Assembly (NCBI GenBank): GCA_965197865.1
Contig: CBDANZ010000002.1
Coordinates: 1-64,000, forward strand
Length of the DNA stretch: 64,000 nucleotides
Reading direction: 5' to 3'
Source: CBDANZ01 sp965197865
GTDB taxonomy: Bacteria > Acidobacteriota > Vicinamibacteria > Vicinamibacterales > CAVVIG01
Each line of letters begins with the position of its first letter. The stretch's first letter is position 1. The notes under the pieces are model-generated. The model had not been told where the DNA came from. It made no database searches and saw nothing but the letters and a program-made list of their open reading frames with translations. Shown piece by piece: positions 44,454 to 53,083 of the stretch. Position numbers and translations under genes: made by a program.

Positions 44454-45218
44454 CTAGTGGGTCAGCCCGTACACCATGTAATTGATCCCGAGCTTGAAGG
44501 CGTTGTTCAATGGATCGACTGGAAAGAACCCGGAGTCAGCAACCTGCCAATATTCGGCTAGATTGGTGTTGTAGTTTGCGATTACGATCAGATGTTTCGT
44601 TGGGTCGTTATCCTCGAACAGGCCAAAGTACTGGGGTTTCAGGCCAAACAGGTGGTGATTCGCGGCATGTGGAACGTCGGGCCTCTCGATACGAAAGAAC
44701 GAGTTGAAGATCGAATGACTCGGATCCAGCCTGATCCATCGCGCCTCTGGTAGCACGCGTCGCATCTGCGCTTCAAGATTGTTCCACTGGTCTAGCTCAA
44801 AGTCGTTGAAGATAAGAAATCCTCCCTTGAGCAAGTACTCGCGAAGCCGTTCCGCCTCAACGTCGGTCATGATCCAGAAGCCAGGTTCCCACATGACGGC
44901 CACCGGATACTTGAACAGGCTGTGATCGTTCAGTGTAAGGATCAGGCTGCCGTCTGCGTCGGCATCGATCTTGGTGAGGTCCTTGAGCATCGCCATCAGG
45001 TTCTGCTCGGCTCCTGGGAACTCGTGGATCCAGAAGTTGTTAGGTCGACCGACCCGGAGCTCGCCATCGGTTCCGGCTGTCCAGCGCAGACGCACAAACA
45101 TGAATTCACCATCGTAGACGGCGGTTCGCTGGCCCCAGTGGCTAAACGTCGGCTGCGCGAGTGCGCCTGTTGCAGAGACGAGCGCAATCACGAGCATCAT
45201 CTTCACCCGGTAACGCAT
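44454..45218 (-). CDS. DUF4159 exported protein
   Basis: 254 residues: signal peptide (MMLVIALVSATGALA), then the DUF4159 fold, similar to a class I glutamine-amidotransferase-like or vWA-associated domain, with LRWTAGTD, NLMAMLKDLTKIDAD, YPVAVMWEPGFWIMTDVEAERLREYL, LKGGFLIFNDF and DVPHAANHHLFGL. DUF4159 often occurs at the C-terminus of proteins of the MoxR/Bat system, and such an operon is present here at 50-56 kb, though not adjacent. It is convergent with the DUF5916 gene; 195 bases between them show no terminator. Confidence 0.85.
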   Translation of the reverse strand: MRYRVKMMLVIALVSATGALAQPTFSHWGQRTAVYDGEFMFVRLRWTAGTDGELRVGRPNNFWIHEFPGAEQNLMAMLKDLTKIDADADGSLILTLNDHSLFKYPVAVMWEPGFWIMTDVEAERLREYLLKGGFLIFNDFELDQWNNLEAQMRRVLPEARWIRLDPSHSIFNSFFRIERPDVPHAANHHLFGLKPQYFGLFEDNDPTKHLIVIANYNTNLAEYWQVADSGFFPVDPLNNAFKLGINYMVYGLTH

Positions 45219-45351
45219 TCCTGACGCCCTTCGGCGGCCGGAACATGATGCCCCAACCCGGACGATTATGTCTACGGGGAAGGGGTGTGATCCCGCAGCG
45301 TGCAGGAGCGTGTAGTTGGCGAGCGTCCGTATTCGCCCGACGCTGCCGAGT

Positions 45352-45480
45352 CAAGTACGCATTCGAAACGGCGCTGGTGAAATCGTCGAGGAAATGCGGT
45401 GTCGGACGGACCGACTCGTGCCGTTTCTGGCGCGCCGAGCGCCTGCCCGTGTCGTGGTCGAAACCTGCACCGAGGCTTGG
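45352..45480 (+). pseudogene. IS110-family transposase fragment
   Basis: The frame encodes VRIRNGAGEIVEEMRCRTDRLV and FLARRAPARVVVETCTEAW, the first beta strands and Glu motif of an IS110-type recombinase, related to but clearly distinct from the complete element at 17606. Both sides are lost. Part of a 450-base stretch made of IS relics. Confidence 0.6.
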
Positions 45481-45511
45481 GTTGGTGGACATCTCCCGAA
45501 AGGTGAATACG

Positions 45512-45610
45512 ATGTCCAGAATGAGATCAGGCAGAGCGGCCGAGCTCACGCGCCTGCGTAAGGAGAATCGCGAGCTGCGGATGGAGCGCGACATCCCAAA
45601 GAAGCCACAT
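45512..45610 (+). pseudogene. IS3-type OrfA fragment (coiled-coil end)
   Basis: The codons for AELTRLRKENRELRMERDIPKK match the C-terminal coiled coil of IS3-type OrfA proteins (LxxLRxENRELRxERDILKKA). It follows the IS110 fragment in a different frame and is not from the IS3 element present as copies A-C. The remaining bases to 45675 hold nothing recognisable. Confidence 0.55.
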
Positions 45611-45675
45611 TCGGTTCAATCGGTCAATCCGACAACCTTCGGCCTGGATCCACGCGGAGGAGGTCGAGTTCCCGA

Positions 45676-46602
45676 TCACGAGGCGCTGTCAGGCCTTGCA
45701 GGTCTCGCCCAGCGGAACACGGCTTTTCGCATCAGCGGCGCGACGAGGGGCCCGTGTTGTGCGATGGGTGACGTGATCGCCTGCACGAGGTAATCGACGT
45801 CGTTGAATCCGCTGTCGACGATCGCGCGGCATAACGCTTCGAACCGGTGCATATCCAGCGTGATGTTGTCGTCGACCAGGAAGATCGCCCGTGAGCTCAG
45901 GCGCCGCGCGTCCGCGATGTCGGCCATCACCCGCTCGACCGCGTAGGGATGGAAAATGCGACCGCGCATCTCCACGATCGAGTAGAAGCTGCAGTCGAAG
46001 GTGCAGCCCCTCGACGTCTCGACGACGTCGACCTAGCGGCCAAGGAGCGTGTATCCGCTGAGCACGCGAGCGCTGCGAGTGGGCAGCCGCAGCGGATTGG
46101 ACGCGAGAGGCGGGATGGGCCTGGCCCCGTTGTGGACGAAGCCTTCCCGACTGCGATACGAGAGGCCAGCGACCGCGTTCAGGGCCCCGTTTCCCTCCAG
46201 GGAGTGGAGGAGCTCAGACAACGTGTGCTCGCCCTCGCCGCGCACGAGAAACTCGACATGGTGACAGCCTTCGTAGGCCTCGGGAGCCAGGCTGGGATCG
46301 TAGCCGCCGACGACAATTCGTGTTTGAGAGCGACGCGCATGAACGAGCCTCGCGATTGTCAGCGACGTGGCGCGTTGGAACGTCATGACCGACAGCCCGA
46401 CGAGGTCGGGTTGAAGCTCGCGCATGAGGCGTTCGATGGTTTCCACCACGCGCGACTGCGCCAGGATGAGATCGGCGATCGCCACGCGATGATGCGGATC
46501 GACGTTACCTGCAAGCGACGCCAGCGCCCCACTCGGCATCCGAATCGCGACGGCCGGCATGTGCTCGAACGAATCCGACATGGAGAGCAGCAGAAGGTTC
46601 AT
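45676..46602 (-). pseudogene. B12-binding/radical-SAM protein, decayed
   Basis: The N-terminal B12-binding-like domain is intact (LLLLSMSDSFEHMPAVAIRMPSG, LQPDLVGLSVMTFQRATSLTIA, RIVVGGYDPSLAPEAY). After GYTLLGR comes TAG at 46035-46033, and the same frame continues with VDVVETSRGCTFDCSFYSIVEMRGR. The radical-SAM motif should be CxxxCxxC; here the third Cys codon is TAC (Tyr) at 45984-45982. The TIM-barrel start follows (RAIFLVDDNITLDMHRFEALCRAI, DYLVQAITSPIA), but the frame runs out after KAVFRW. A nonsense codon, loss of a cluster ligand and 3' truncation make it dead. Start ATG 46602. Confidence 0.8.
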
Positions 46603-46716
46603 CGGGCAGCGCTCGCAGTGCGGGTAGCATAATGCCTTCAGCGGGGTCTTCGCTGCGCACTTCTTGCTTTTTCCTTTGTCCTCAAAGCAGATAGGATCAA
46701 CCAGAAGGGGAGGACT

Positions 46717-48306
46717 ATGTCGAACCGCCGGCGCTCGGCCTTCGTGCCGGGCCTCATCCTGTGCGCCACGCTGACCTGGCTGGCCTCAGCGGCGGCCCAA
46801 GCTGAAGTCGATCCCGACATCACGGCGAGAATCAGCCGGGAGGCCAATGCGAGCTCGCAGATCATGCGGATGCTGCACTTTTTCACCGACGTGTATGGCC
46901 CGCGCCTGACCGGCTCGCCGAATCTGAAGGCTGCCGGCCAGTGGGCGATCGACACGATGGCATCGTGGGGCTTGGTCAATGGCCACCTGGAGCCGTGGGA
47001 TTTCGGCCGCCCCGGGTGGGCGAACGAACACTTATCCGCGCACATCGTTTCGCCCGTCAAAGATGCCCTCGTGGGCGAAGCTCTCGCATGGACGCCCGGC
47101 ACGGACGGAACGATCGTCGCGCAGGCGTTTCAGCTCGACCTGCCGGATCGTCCGACCTCGGCCCAGCTCGATCGGTATCTCGACAGCGTGAAGGATCGCG
47201 TCAACGGCAAGATCGTGCTCGCAGGCAAGAGCGTCATCGTGCCCGTAGATCTCAATCCGCCTGCCAAGCGCCTGGACGATGAGCGCGTGCAACAACGGTT
47301 CGATCCCGACAGACCAGCCCGGCGTCCGGACCGCGTCCGTCGTGGACCTTCGTCGCCGGCTGCGCTGTCGGCGCGTCAGATCAGCCGCCGGGTCGACGAG
47401 TTTCTGCTTGCTAGCGGGGCGCGCCTGAGGCTCAACGACGCGCGACGCGGGCTGGGGCAGATCGCCGCGTTTCAGAACCGCACCTACGATCCGGAGCGGG
47501 TCGTCCCGACCGTGGTCCTACGCAACGAGGACTACGGTCGGATTGCGCGCATCCTCGCGGACGGGACGCCCGTCGAGCTCGAATTCACGATCCTCAACCG
47601 TGCGTACCCAGAGGGCCGGACGGTCTTCAACGCGGTCGCCGAGATCGAAGGCGCCGACAAGAGAGACGAGGTGGTGATGATCGGTGCCCATCTCGATTCC
47701 TGGCACTCGGCAACAGGGGCCACAGACAATGCCGTCGGATGCGCGATCGTGATGGAAGCGGCACGGATTCTTGCCGCGCTCGATCTGCGCCCGCAACGCA
47801 CGATTCGCGTCGCGCTCTGGAGCGGCGAAGAGCAGGGGCTGCTCGGATCTCGCGCGTACGTGCAGCAGCACTTCGGCGCCGCCGAGAATCCCAAACCCGA
47901 CTTCTTCAAGCTCGCCGCCTATCTGAATTTCGATCACGGCACCGGCCGGCCGCGCGGCGCGCTGGTGTTTGGCCCGCCGGCGGCGGAGGCGGCCCTGCGT
48001 GAGGTCGTGGCGCCGTTCGCGGACCTCGGCATGGCGGGGGCGATTGCGACGAGCAACCGAATGATTGGCGGCTCAGACAATACGTCGTTCAATAATGCCG
48101 GGCTGCCCGGCATTAATTTCGATCTCGACCCAATCGAGTACGAGAGTCACACGCATCACACCAACCTCGACACCTACGAGCGCATCCTCGAGAGCGACGT
48201 AAGAACATCGGCAATCGTCGTCGCCTCGATGGCCTATCAGCTGGCGATGCGTGAAGAGCTGCTCCCGCGGTTTTCGGACGGCGAGCTGCCGCCCGTGCGG
48301 CGGTAG
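46717..48306 (+). CDS. Exported M28 family metallopeptidase
   Basis: 529 residues: signal peptide (GLILCATLTWLASAAAQ), a family start (MLHFFTDVYGPRLTGSPNLKAAG), a protease-associated-like insert (PGTDGTIVAQAF to NGKIVLAGKS) and the M28 zinc domain: VVMIGAHLDSWHSATGATDNAVG (His, Asp, bridging Asp), LWSGEEQGLLGS (Glu pair) and ESHTHHTNLDTYE (His). All co-catalytic zinc ligands are present. It is probably a periplasmic aminopeptidase or carboxypeptidase for nutrient peptides. ATG 46717 has GGGGAGG 4-10 bases upstream. Divergent from the decayed radical-SAM gene. Confidence 0.92.
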   Translation: MSNRRRSAFVPGLILCATLTWLASAAAQAEVDPDITARISREANASSQIMRMLHFFTDVYGPRLTGSPNLKAAGQWAIDTMASWGLVNGHLEPWDFGRPGWANEHLSAHIVSPVKDALVGEALAWTPGTDGTIVAQAFQLDLPDRPTSAQLDRYLDSVKDRVNGKIVLAGKSVIVPVDLNPPAKRLDDERVQQRFDPDRPARRPDRVRRGPSSPAALSARQISRRVDEFLLASGARLRLNDARRGLGQIAAFQNRTYDPERVVPTVVLRNEDYGRIARILADGTPVELEFTILNRAYPEGRTVFNAVAEIEGADKRDEVVMIGAHLDSWHSATGATDNAVGCAIVMEAARILAALDLRPQRTIRVALWSGEEQGLLGSRAYVQQHFGAAENPKPDFFKLAAYLNFDHGTGRPRGALVFGPPAAEAALREVVAPFADLGMAGAIATSNRMIGGSDNTSFNNAGLPGINFDLDPIEYESHTHHTNLDTYERILESDVRTSAIVVASMAYQLAMREELLPRFSDGELPPVRR

Positions 48307-48353
48307 CGGGCCCTCGCGGGCAGGTCGGGCGTGTGGCGCAGGCAGGGGATCCG

Positions 48354-48785
48354 GTGAGCCACATGGACGTCGACCGACTGATGGATGGAATCGAGACCAA
48401 CGCGGCCGGCGACCGGCGCGCGCGGCTCCTGGCCAAGGGAGCGGCCGCCGAGTACGCCGATCCGGAACTGTTTGCGGCGGTCGAGCGGACGCTCCGCCGG
48501 GCGCTCGACCGAGACGAGCAGGCGATCTCCGTACTTGAGCTCCTCGACGACGACGACGAGTGGCGGCTCCACCGGGGTCTTCGTTTCTCCAGCCATCGGC
48601 CACTCGTCGGGCCCGTGATAGTGTTCGTCAAGCATCGGCTGCTCCTGCCTCTGACACGCTGGCTGTTCGAGTACAGCCGCGAGAACTTCCGCCGGCAGCA
48701 GCGCGTGAACCGGGTGCTGGCGGCATGCATCGAGGAGCTCGCGATCGAGAACGTCCGCCTCCGGCAGGAATTGAAGCGCCGTTGA
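48354..48785 (+). CDS. Hypothetical coiled-coil protein paired with a glycosyltransferase
   Basis: About 143 residues, charged and helical, with FVKHRLLLPLTRWLFEYSRENFRRQQRVN and a coiled-coil end (CIEELAIENVRLRQELKRR). Proteins with this ending often precede glycosyltransferases in polysaccharide clusters; role unknown. GTG 48354 has AGGGG 5 bases upstream; ATG 48363 is in frame but further from that site. Its TGA overlaps the glycosyltransferase start (TTGA), which means coupled translation. Confidence 0.7.
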   Translation: MSHMDVDRLMDGIETNAAGDRRARLLAKGAAAEYADPELFAAVERTLRRALDRDEQAISVLELLDDDDEWRLHRGLRFSSHRPLVGPVIVFVKHRLLLPLTRWLFEYSRENFRRQQRVNRVLAACIEELAIENVRLRQELKRR

Positions 48786-49951
48786 AAATCGCGTGCGTCG
48801 TCCATCGCTTCGGGGCCGACGTTGCGGGCGGGTCCGAGGGGCACTGCCGGGGCGTAACGACCCAGATGGCGGCGCGTCACGACGTCACCGTCTTGACGAC
48901 CTGCGCCAAGGATCACATCACCTGGCGGAACCAGTATCCGGCCGGCGAGTCGAGCGACGGCCCGCTGCGCGTGCGCCGGTTTCCGGTGGTCCGGACACGG
49001 TCGCTCCGCCGGTTCAACGACATCAGCGACCTCGTGTTTGGCGGTGGAGGGTCGGAAGCGGACGAAGAACGATGGTTCAGGGAAAACGGGCCCGAGACAC
49101 CCGCGCTGCTGGAGTTTCTCGGACGCCACGGCGCCGATTACGACCGGATTCTCTTCTGGTCGTTTCGCTACTACCACAGCTACTTCGGGCTACCGCTCGT
49201 TGCGGATCGTGCGGTGCTGGTGCCGACGGCTGAAAACGATCCGGTCATGGGACTCAACGTCGTCGGCCACCTCTTCACGCGCCCGTCGGGGCTGGTCTTT
49301 CTGACGCCGGAGGAACAGTCGCTGGTCGCGCGACACTGCCCGCGCCCGCTCGGCTCCTCCTCGGTCATCGGCACCGGTCTCGAAGCGACAAGGCCTCAGC
49401 GACGCTTCAATCCCGGGCCGTTGGGTATCACGACTCCGTTCGTGCTGTATCTCGGCCGCGTCGATCCCAACAAGGGATGCGAGACACTGCTCAGGCATTT
49501 CGTCCGATGGCAGACCGGTACCGATCTTCGTGTGCCGCTCGTCCTGGCGGGCCCGGTGAACATGCCGGTGCCCGATCATCCGCTCGTCAAGTGTCTTGGA
49601 CAGGTTGATAGGACGCTGCGGGATGCTCTCTTATTGAACGCGGCTCTGCTCGTCGTGCCCTCGCCTTTCGAGAGCTTGAGTATGGTCCTCCTCGAGGCGT
49701 GGAACTACGGGACGGCTGCGTTGGTCAACGGCCGCTGCGACGTGCTCAGAGGGCAGGCGCTTCGTGCGGACGGCGCCCTCTACTACCGAAACTTCGACGA
49801 GTTCGCACGCGCGCTATCCTGCCTACTGAGCCGTCCGGAGGTCGCCCACCAGCTGGGTCGGCAGGGATTGGCGTACGTCGACCGCGAATACCGCTGGCCC
49901 CACGTGATCGACAAGCTGGACAGGCTCCTGAGCGCGCTCGCAATCGGGTAG
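48782..49951 (+). CDS. Glycosyltransferase, GT4-like (GT-B fold)
   Basis: 389 residues. The N-terminal GT-B domain starts KIACVVHRFGADVAGGSEGHCRG, with the Gly-rich acceptor loop common in GT4 enzymes. The C-terminal domain has VLYLGRVDPNKGCETLLRHFV, VPLVLAGPVNMPVPDHPLVKCLG and the nucleotide-sugar region VVPSPFESLSMVLLEAWNYGTAAL (E-x7-E pattern). It transfers a sugar from a nucleotide donor, probably for envelope polysaccharide. TTG 48782 is used as the start because it overlaps the upstream stop and begins the fold; an ATG is not available nearby. Confidence 0.85.
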   Translation: MKIACVVHRFGADVAGGSEGHCRGVTTQMAARHDVTVLTTCAKDHITWRNQYPAGESSDGPLRVRRFPVVRTRSLRRFNDISDLVFGGGGSEADEERWFRENGPETPALLEFLGRHGADYDRILFWSFRYYHSYFGLPLVADRAVLVPTAENDPVMGLNVVGHLFTRPSGLVFLTPEEQSLVARHCPRPLGSSSVIGTGLEATRPQRRFNPGPLGITTPFVLYLGRVDPNKGCETLLRHFVRWQTGTDLRVPLVLAGPVNMPVPDHPLVKCLGQVDRTLRDALLLNAALLVVPSPFESLSMVLLEAWNYGTAALVNGRCDVLRGQALRADGALYYRNFDEFARALSCLLSRPEVAHQLGRQGLAYVDREYRWPHVIDKLDRLLSALAIG

Positions 49952-50108
49952 CTTACTTGAGCAGTCGCCCTTGACGGGGATTCCGCGCGCCAGCCAGGCG
50001 CTTGGCGTCCGCCTTCAAATCCTTCGTCACGTTATCGAGTGCCACGACGTACCTGACGAGATCGCGAGAGGGCGACGCGGCCACGATCGCGGACGTATCG
50101 GCGGAGCG
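49952..50108. other. Convergent intergenic stretch
   Basis: Between the glycosyltransferase and batB. On the minus strand the batB frame remains open past its TAG stop through protein-like codons (LVRYVVALDNVTKDLKADAKRLA), but no family is recognised and it enters antisense of the glycosyltransferase. No terminator hairpin seen. Confidence 0.35.
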
Positions 50109-51188
50109 CTATTGCAAGATTGCCGAAACGATGATGAGGACGGCCGTGGCGCCGACGGCTTGGAGCCACATCTCCGATCGGTCCCGCAGGAACAGCAGGC
50201 CAATGAACAGGAACAGTCCCGCGAGGACGATGAACCGCCAGTAAAGATCTTCAGCCTGCTCCACGGCGCCGAGCGAGGGCGCCCTCTTCCTCCCGGCGTC
50301 GATGATCGCGTTTGCGATGTGCCGATCACCGTCCCGATCGAGCTCGAAATACTGCCCGCCGCCCGTCGCCGCAATCCGCTGCAGGGCCGATCGGTCCAGG
50401 CGCGAAGTGATGGGCGTTTCGGGGTCGATGACCACGTTACCGCGCTCATCCTTGAATTCCGGCATACGTGCGCCGCCGAGCGTCCCAACGCCGACGACGA
50501 AAAGCGGGACGTCGAGCTCCACTGCTTTCTTGATCGACTGTTCCACTTCCCCGCTCCATGACTCGCCGTCTGAGATCATCATGAAGACCCTTGCGTTCGG
50601 CGACTTTCCCTGAATGTCCTCGTCGCGCTCGATGAGCCGCAGGCCCCAGTAGATCCCGAGCTCGAGGTTTGTGTCCCAGCTGGTCGCATCTTCGATGCGG
50701 AACGGGGAGGCCTGATTGAGATGATCGATGAAGAAGAAGAACGTGTTGGGATCGTTGGTGAGTCGAATCTGCGGCGACGCGATGTGCGCGAAAAGCGCCA
50801 GTGCAATGCGGTCGTCGTTCCAGCTTAGGGAGTCTCCGAGGACGCGAAGAAAGCGAATCGAGCGCTGCCACCTGTCTCCGGTGACGTCCTTGACGTGCAT
50901 CGAGGCCGAACCGTCCTGGAGGATGACGATGTCGACGCCGCCCTGTCGGATGGCGGTGGCTGGCCCCTGCGGCCGCGCGAGCGCGACGATCAGGATCGCC
51001 GACGCGATGATCAGGCACAGCCAGAACGGCAGATCACCCACGGTGGCGAACCGCTCGCGAACCGGGATCGTCCGCTGGCGCGCCAGCCGGCGGATGTCGC
51101 TGCGCCGCCTGGCTAGCCGCCATACCCACATCACAAAGAGCAGCGCAGGCACGATGAGGAGCCAGAGGAAGATCGGCTCGGCGAACAT
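50109..51188 (-). CDS. BatB-like von Willebrand factor A membrane protein
   Basis: 359 residues. Two N-terminal helices (FLWLLIVPALLFVMWVW, LPFWLCLIIASAILIVALARP) precede a vWA domain with the MIDAS motif: DIVILQDGSASM (DxSxS), a Thr loop (ATSWDTNLELGIYWG) and FMMISDGESWSG (Asp). Two C-terminal helices follow (YWRFIVLAGLFLFIGLLFL, AVGATAVLIIVSAIL). Last gene of the MoxR-Bat operon. Such vWA proteins form periplasmic complexes thought to help assemble or chaperone other envelope proteins. ATG 51188 starts at the first helix; GTG 51218 is also possible. Confidence 0.85.
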   Translation of the reverse strand: MFAEPIFLWLLIVPALLFVMWVWRLARRRSDIRRLARQRTIPVRERFATVGDLPFWLCLIIASAILIVALARPQGPATAIRQGGVDIVILQDGSASMHVKDVTGDRWQRSIRFLRVLGDSLSWNDDRIALALFAHIASPQIRLTNDPNTFFFFIDHLNQASPFRIEDATSWDTNLELGIYWGLRLIERDEDIQGKSPNARVFMMISDGESWSGEVEQSIKKAVELDVPLFVVGVGTLGGARMPEFKDERGNVVIDPETPITSRLDRSALQRIAATGGGQYFELDRDGDRHIANAIIDAGRKRAPSLGAVEQAEDLYWRFIVLAGLFLFIGLLFLRDRSEMWLQAVGATAVLIIVSAILQ

Positions 51189-51224
51189 GATGCGCTCGAA
51201 ATCAATGCTGACCGGCACCCGTGC

Positions 51225-51941
51225 TCACCCCTTGCGACGAATTTGTCTGCCGCCGCCAGGCTCCACCTGCTCGTCGCGCTCCTCGGAGCGCATCGGCGTG
51301 ATCGTTTTGAAATTACTCATGTCCGTGTCTTCGGGCGGTCCGCCTGGAAGGCCGTGCACAGTCGGTCCGGAGGGCAAATCGACGCTGACGTCTTCCGGTT
51401 TCGGTGCGGCTCTGCGGTCGCGTGCGGCTCGACCGGCCGGCGCCTTGGCGAGTGTGTCGCGCAGCCTCGCGACGAACTCGTAGTTGAACGCCGCGTCGGC
51501 GTACGCGGGATCCTTGCGCAGCACGTCGGCATAAGCCTGAATGACGCCGTCGAGCCGCTCAATGGCCGAGCGCCGATCAACCGACAGCGGAGCGCTGGCG
51601 CGAAATGCGGCGTTGGCCGCGACGAACAGCAGCGCCGGATCGGTCGGGGCAGGGTCACCGGTTCCGCCAGCCATGTCGGTCAGCGACTCGTACCGCGACA
51701 GCCAGTAGGTGACGGTGGCCCAGTGGCGTTGCACATCGTCACGAATGGTCCCGCCAGGCCAGGGCAGCCAGCTCAGAACCGTCGTCGCGCCATCGGACTC
51801 GTCGTCCACGTCGTAGTGCAAGGTGGCGAGCCGCTGGTGCGCCTCGGCTAGTCGCCGCGCAGCTCGCGCCTGGCTCCAGCACAACGCGCTGGCCGCGAAC
51901 AGAAGCACGGCGATGAGGAGTCCACCGAACGCACTTTTCAT
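51225..51941 (-). CDS. TPR-like periplasmic protein of the Bat operon (BatC/E position)
   Basis: 238 residues: signal anchor (GGLLIAVLLFAASALCWS), helical repeats (AHQRLATLHYDVDD, ALLFVAANAAFRASA, RLDGVIQAYADVLRKDPAYADAAFNYEFVARLRDTL), where the last is TPR-like, and a polar tail. It takes the place of the TPR proteins BatC/BatE of other Bat operons. ATG 51941 has AAGGAG 7 bases upstream; ATG 51947 is in frame. It lies between the two vWA genes. Confidence 0.75.
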   Translation of the reverse strand: MKSAFGGLLIAVLLFAASALCWSQARAARRLAEAHQRLATLHYDVDDESDGATTVLSWLPWPGGTIRDDVQRHWATVTYWLSRYESLTDMAGGTGDPAPTDPALLFVAANAAFRASAPLSVDRRSAIERLDGVIQAYADVLRKDPAYADAAFNYEFVARLRDTLAKAPAGRAARDRRAAPKPEDVSVDLPSGPTVHGLPGGPPEDTDMSNFKTITPMRSEERDEQVEPGGGRQIRRKG

Positions 51942-51979
51942 GACCATTCTCCTTCAGCGGACCTGAAAGGGCCGCGCAC

Positions 51980-53083
51980 CTACGGCAGCTTCTGAAACTG
52001 CGGCACCGTGAGCTTCAGCCCAACGGCCCCTAGCCAGCACGCCACCGCAACGAAGGCAAAGAATGCGAACCGCGGCTGCTGGCTGCTGTACTGCTTCGTC
52101 TGGATGGTGCCAGCCGACAGCGCATCGATCTCTCGAATCGCTGCCAACAAACTCTCTTCATTATCGGCGGCGTAGAAACGCCCGCCTGTTTTTTCAATGG
52201 CCGGAATCCAGAGTTCGTCCGGGACCAACTGGCCACGTTCCCGCTCGTAGTTCGTCCGAACCATGTACACAGGGATCTTCGCGTCGATCGTGGACTGCAT
52301 GATTTCGTCGAGGGTCCTCCCGTTGATGATCGTCCGTGTGTCCTCGCCATCTGTGAAAAGCACCATCACATTGCCGGACGCCTCGAGGAAGTTGAAAGCC
52401 TTGAACAAACCGACGCTCTGGTCGATGGCCTGCGCGATGATCGTGCCCTGATCGGGGAAGAACGAGTACTCCTGCGGATCCCCGATGAGCGAGATGCTGA
52501 GCAGGATGGTGTTGTAGTCGTGGGTGAACGGTGTCACAACGTACGCTTCGTTCCCGAACTCTACCAGCGCGAGCAGGTCGTGGAACTTGCCGCTCACCCG
52601 CAGCTGCACGAACCGCTCGGCGGCGGCCACAGCCGTGTAGAACGTCGCGTCGGTTGGCGCCCATCGGTTCAGACATTCCGCCCTGAATGGCGTGCGCATG
52701 CTCGTCGATGCATCAACCATGATGCTGATGCGGCGGCCTTGATACGAGACGTCGCGCGTGACCAGTGACGTAAACGGATCGGCCAATGCCAAGGCAAAGA
52801 AAGGTAACCCAGCGATGAAGAGCCATAACGGCACGTGCCGCAGGAATGCCCCATACGAGTTACCGAGCGAGGTGAGCACGGCGGGGACGACGAGTCTGTG
52901 TCGTCCAGGCCGACGCATCATCATCGATCGCATGACCAGCAGCAACACGGCCACCGCCACCAGCGCCAGAAGCGCCAGCCTGGCTTCACCCCGGTGCCAG
53001 AATTGCAGATCCTCGAGGTGGATGCCGCGCCACTCGGCCACGGTGTTACGCGCGAAGAGTCGCACGTCGCTCAGGGAGATCAC
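51980..53083 (-). CDS. BatA-like von Willebrand factor A membrane protein
   Basis: 367 residues. Helices at about 35-51 and 80-100 lead to a vWA domain with RISIMVDASTSMRT (DxSxS MIDAS), ALVEFGNEAYVVTPFTHD (Thr) and VMVLFTDGEDTR (Asp), followed by a C-terminal helix (FAFFAFVAVACWLGAVGLKL). Start GTG 53083 overlaps the stop of the upstream gene as GTGA. It is a paralogue of the protein at 50109 and probably works with it. Confidence 0.87.
   Translation of the reverse strand: MISLSDVRLFARNTVAEWRGIHLEDLQFWHRGEARLALLALVAVAVLLLVMRSMMMRRPGRHRLVVPAVLTSLGNSYGAFLRHVPLWLFIAGLPFFALALADPFTSLVTRDVSYQGRRISIMVDASTSMRTPFRAECLNRWAPTDATFYTAVAAAERFVQLRVSGKFHDLLALVEFGNEAYVVTPFTHDYNTILLSISLIGDPQEYSFFPDQGTIIAQAIDQSVGLFKAFNFLEASGNVMVLFTDGEDTRTIINGRTLDEIMQSTIDAKIPVYMVRTNYERERGQLVPDELWIPAIEKTGGRFYAADNEESLLAAIREIDALSAGTIQTKQYSSQQPRFAFFAFVAVACWLGAVGLKLTVPQFQKLP

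Noticed and set aside
49970..50108. Readthrough extension of batB after its TAG
   Set aside because: BatB-like proteins normally end after the last helix, where the TAG lies; the open frame beyond it has no recognised similarity and runs into antisense sequence.
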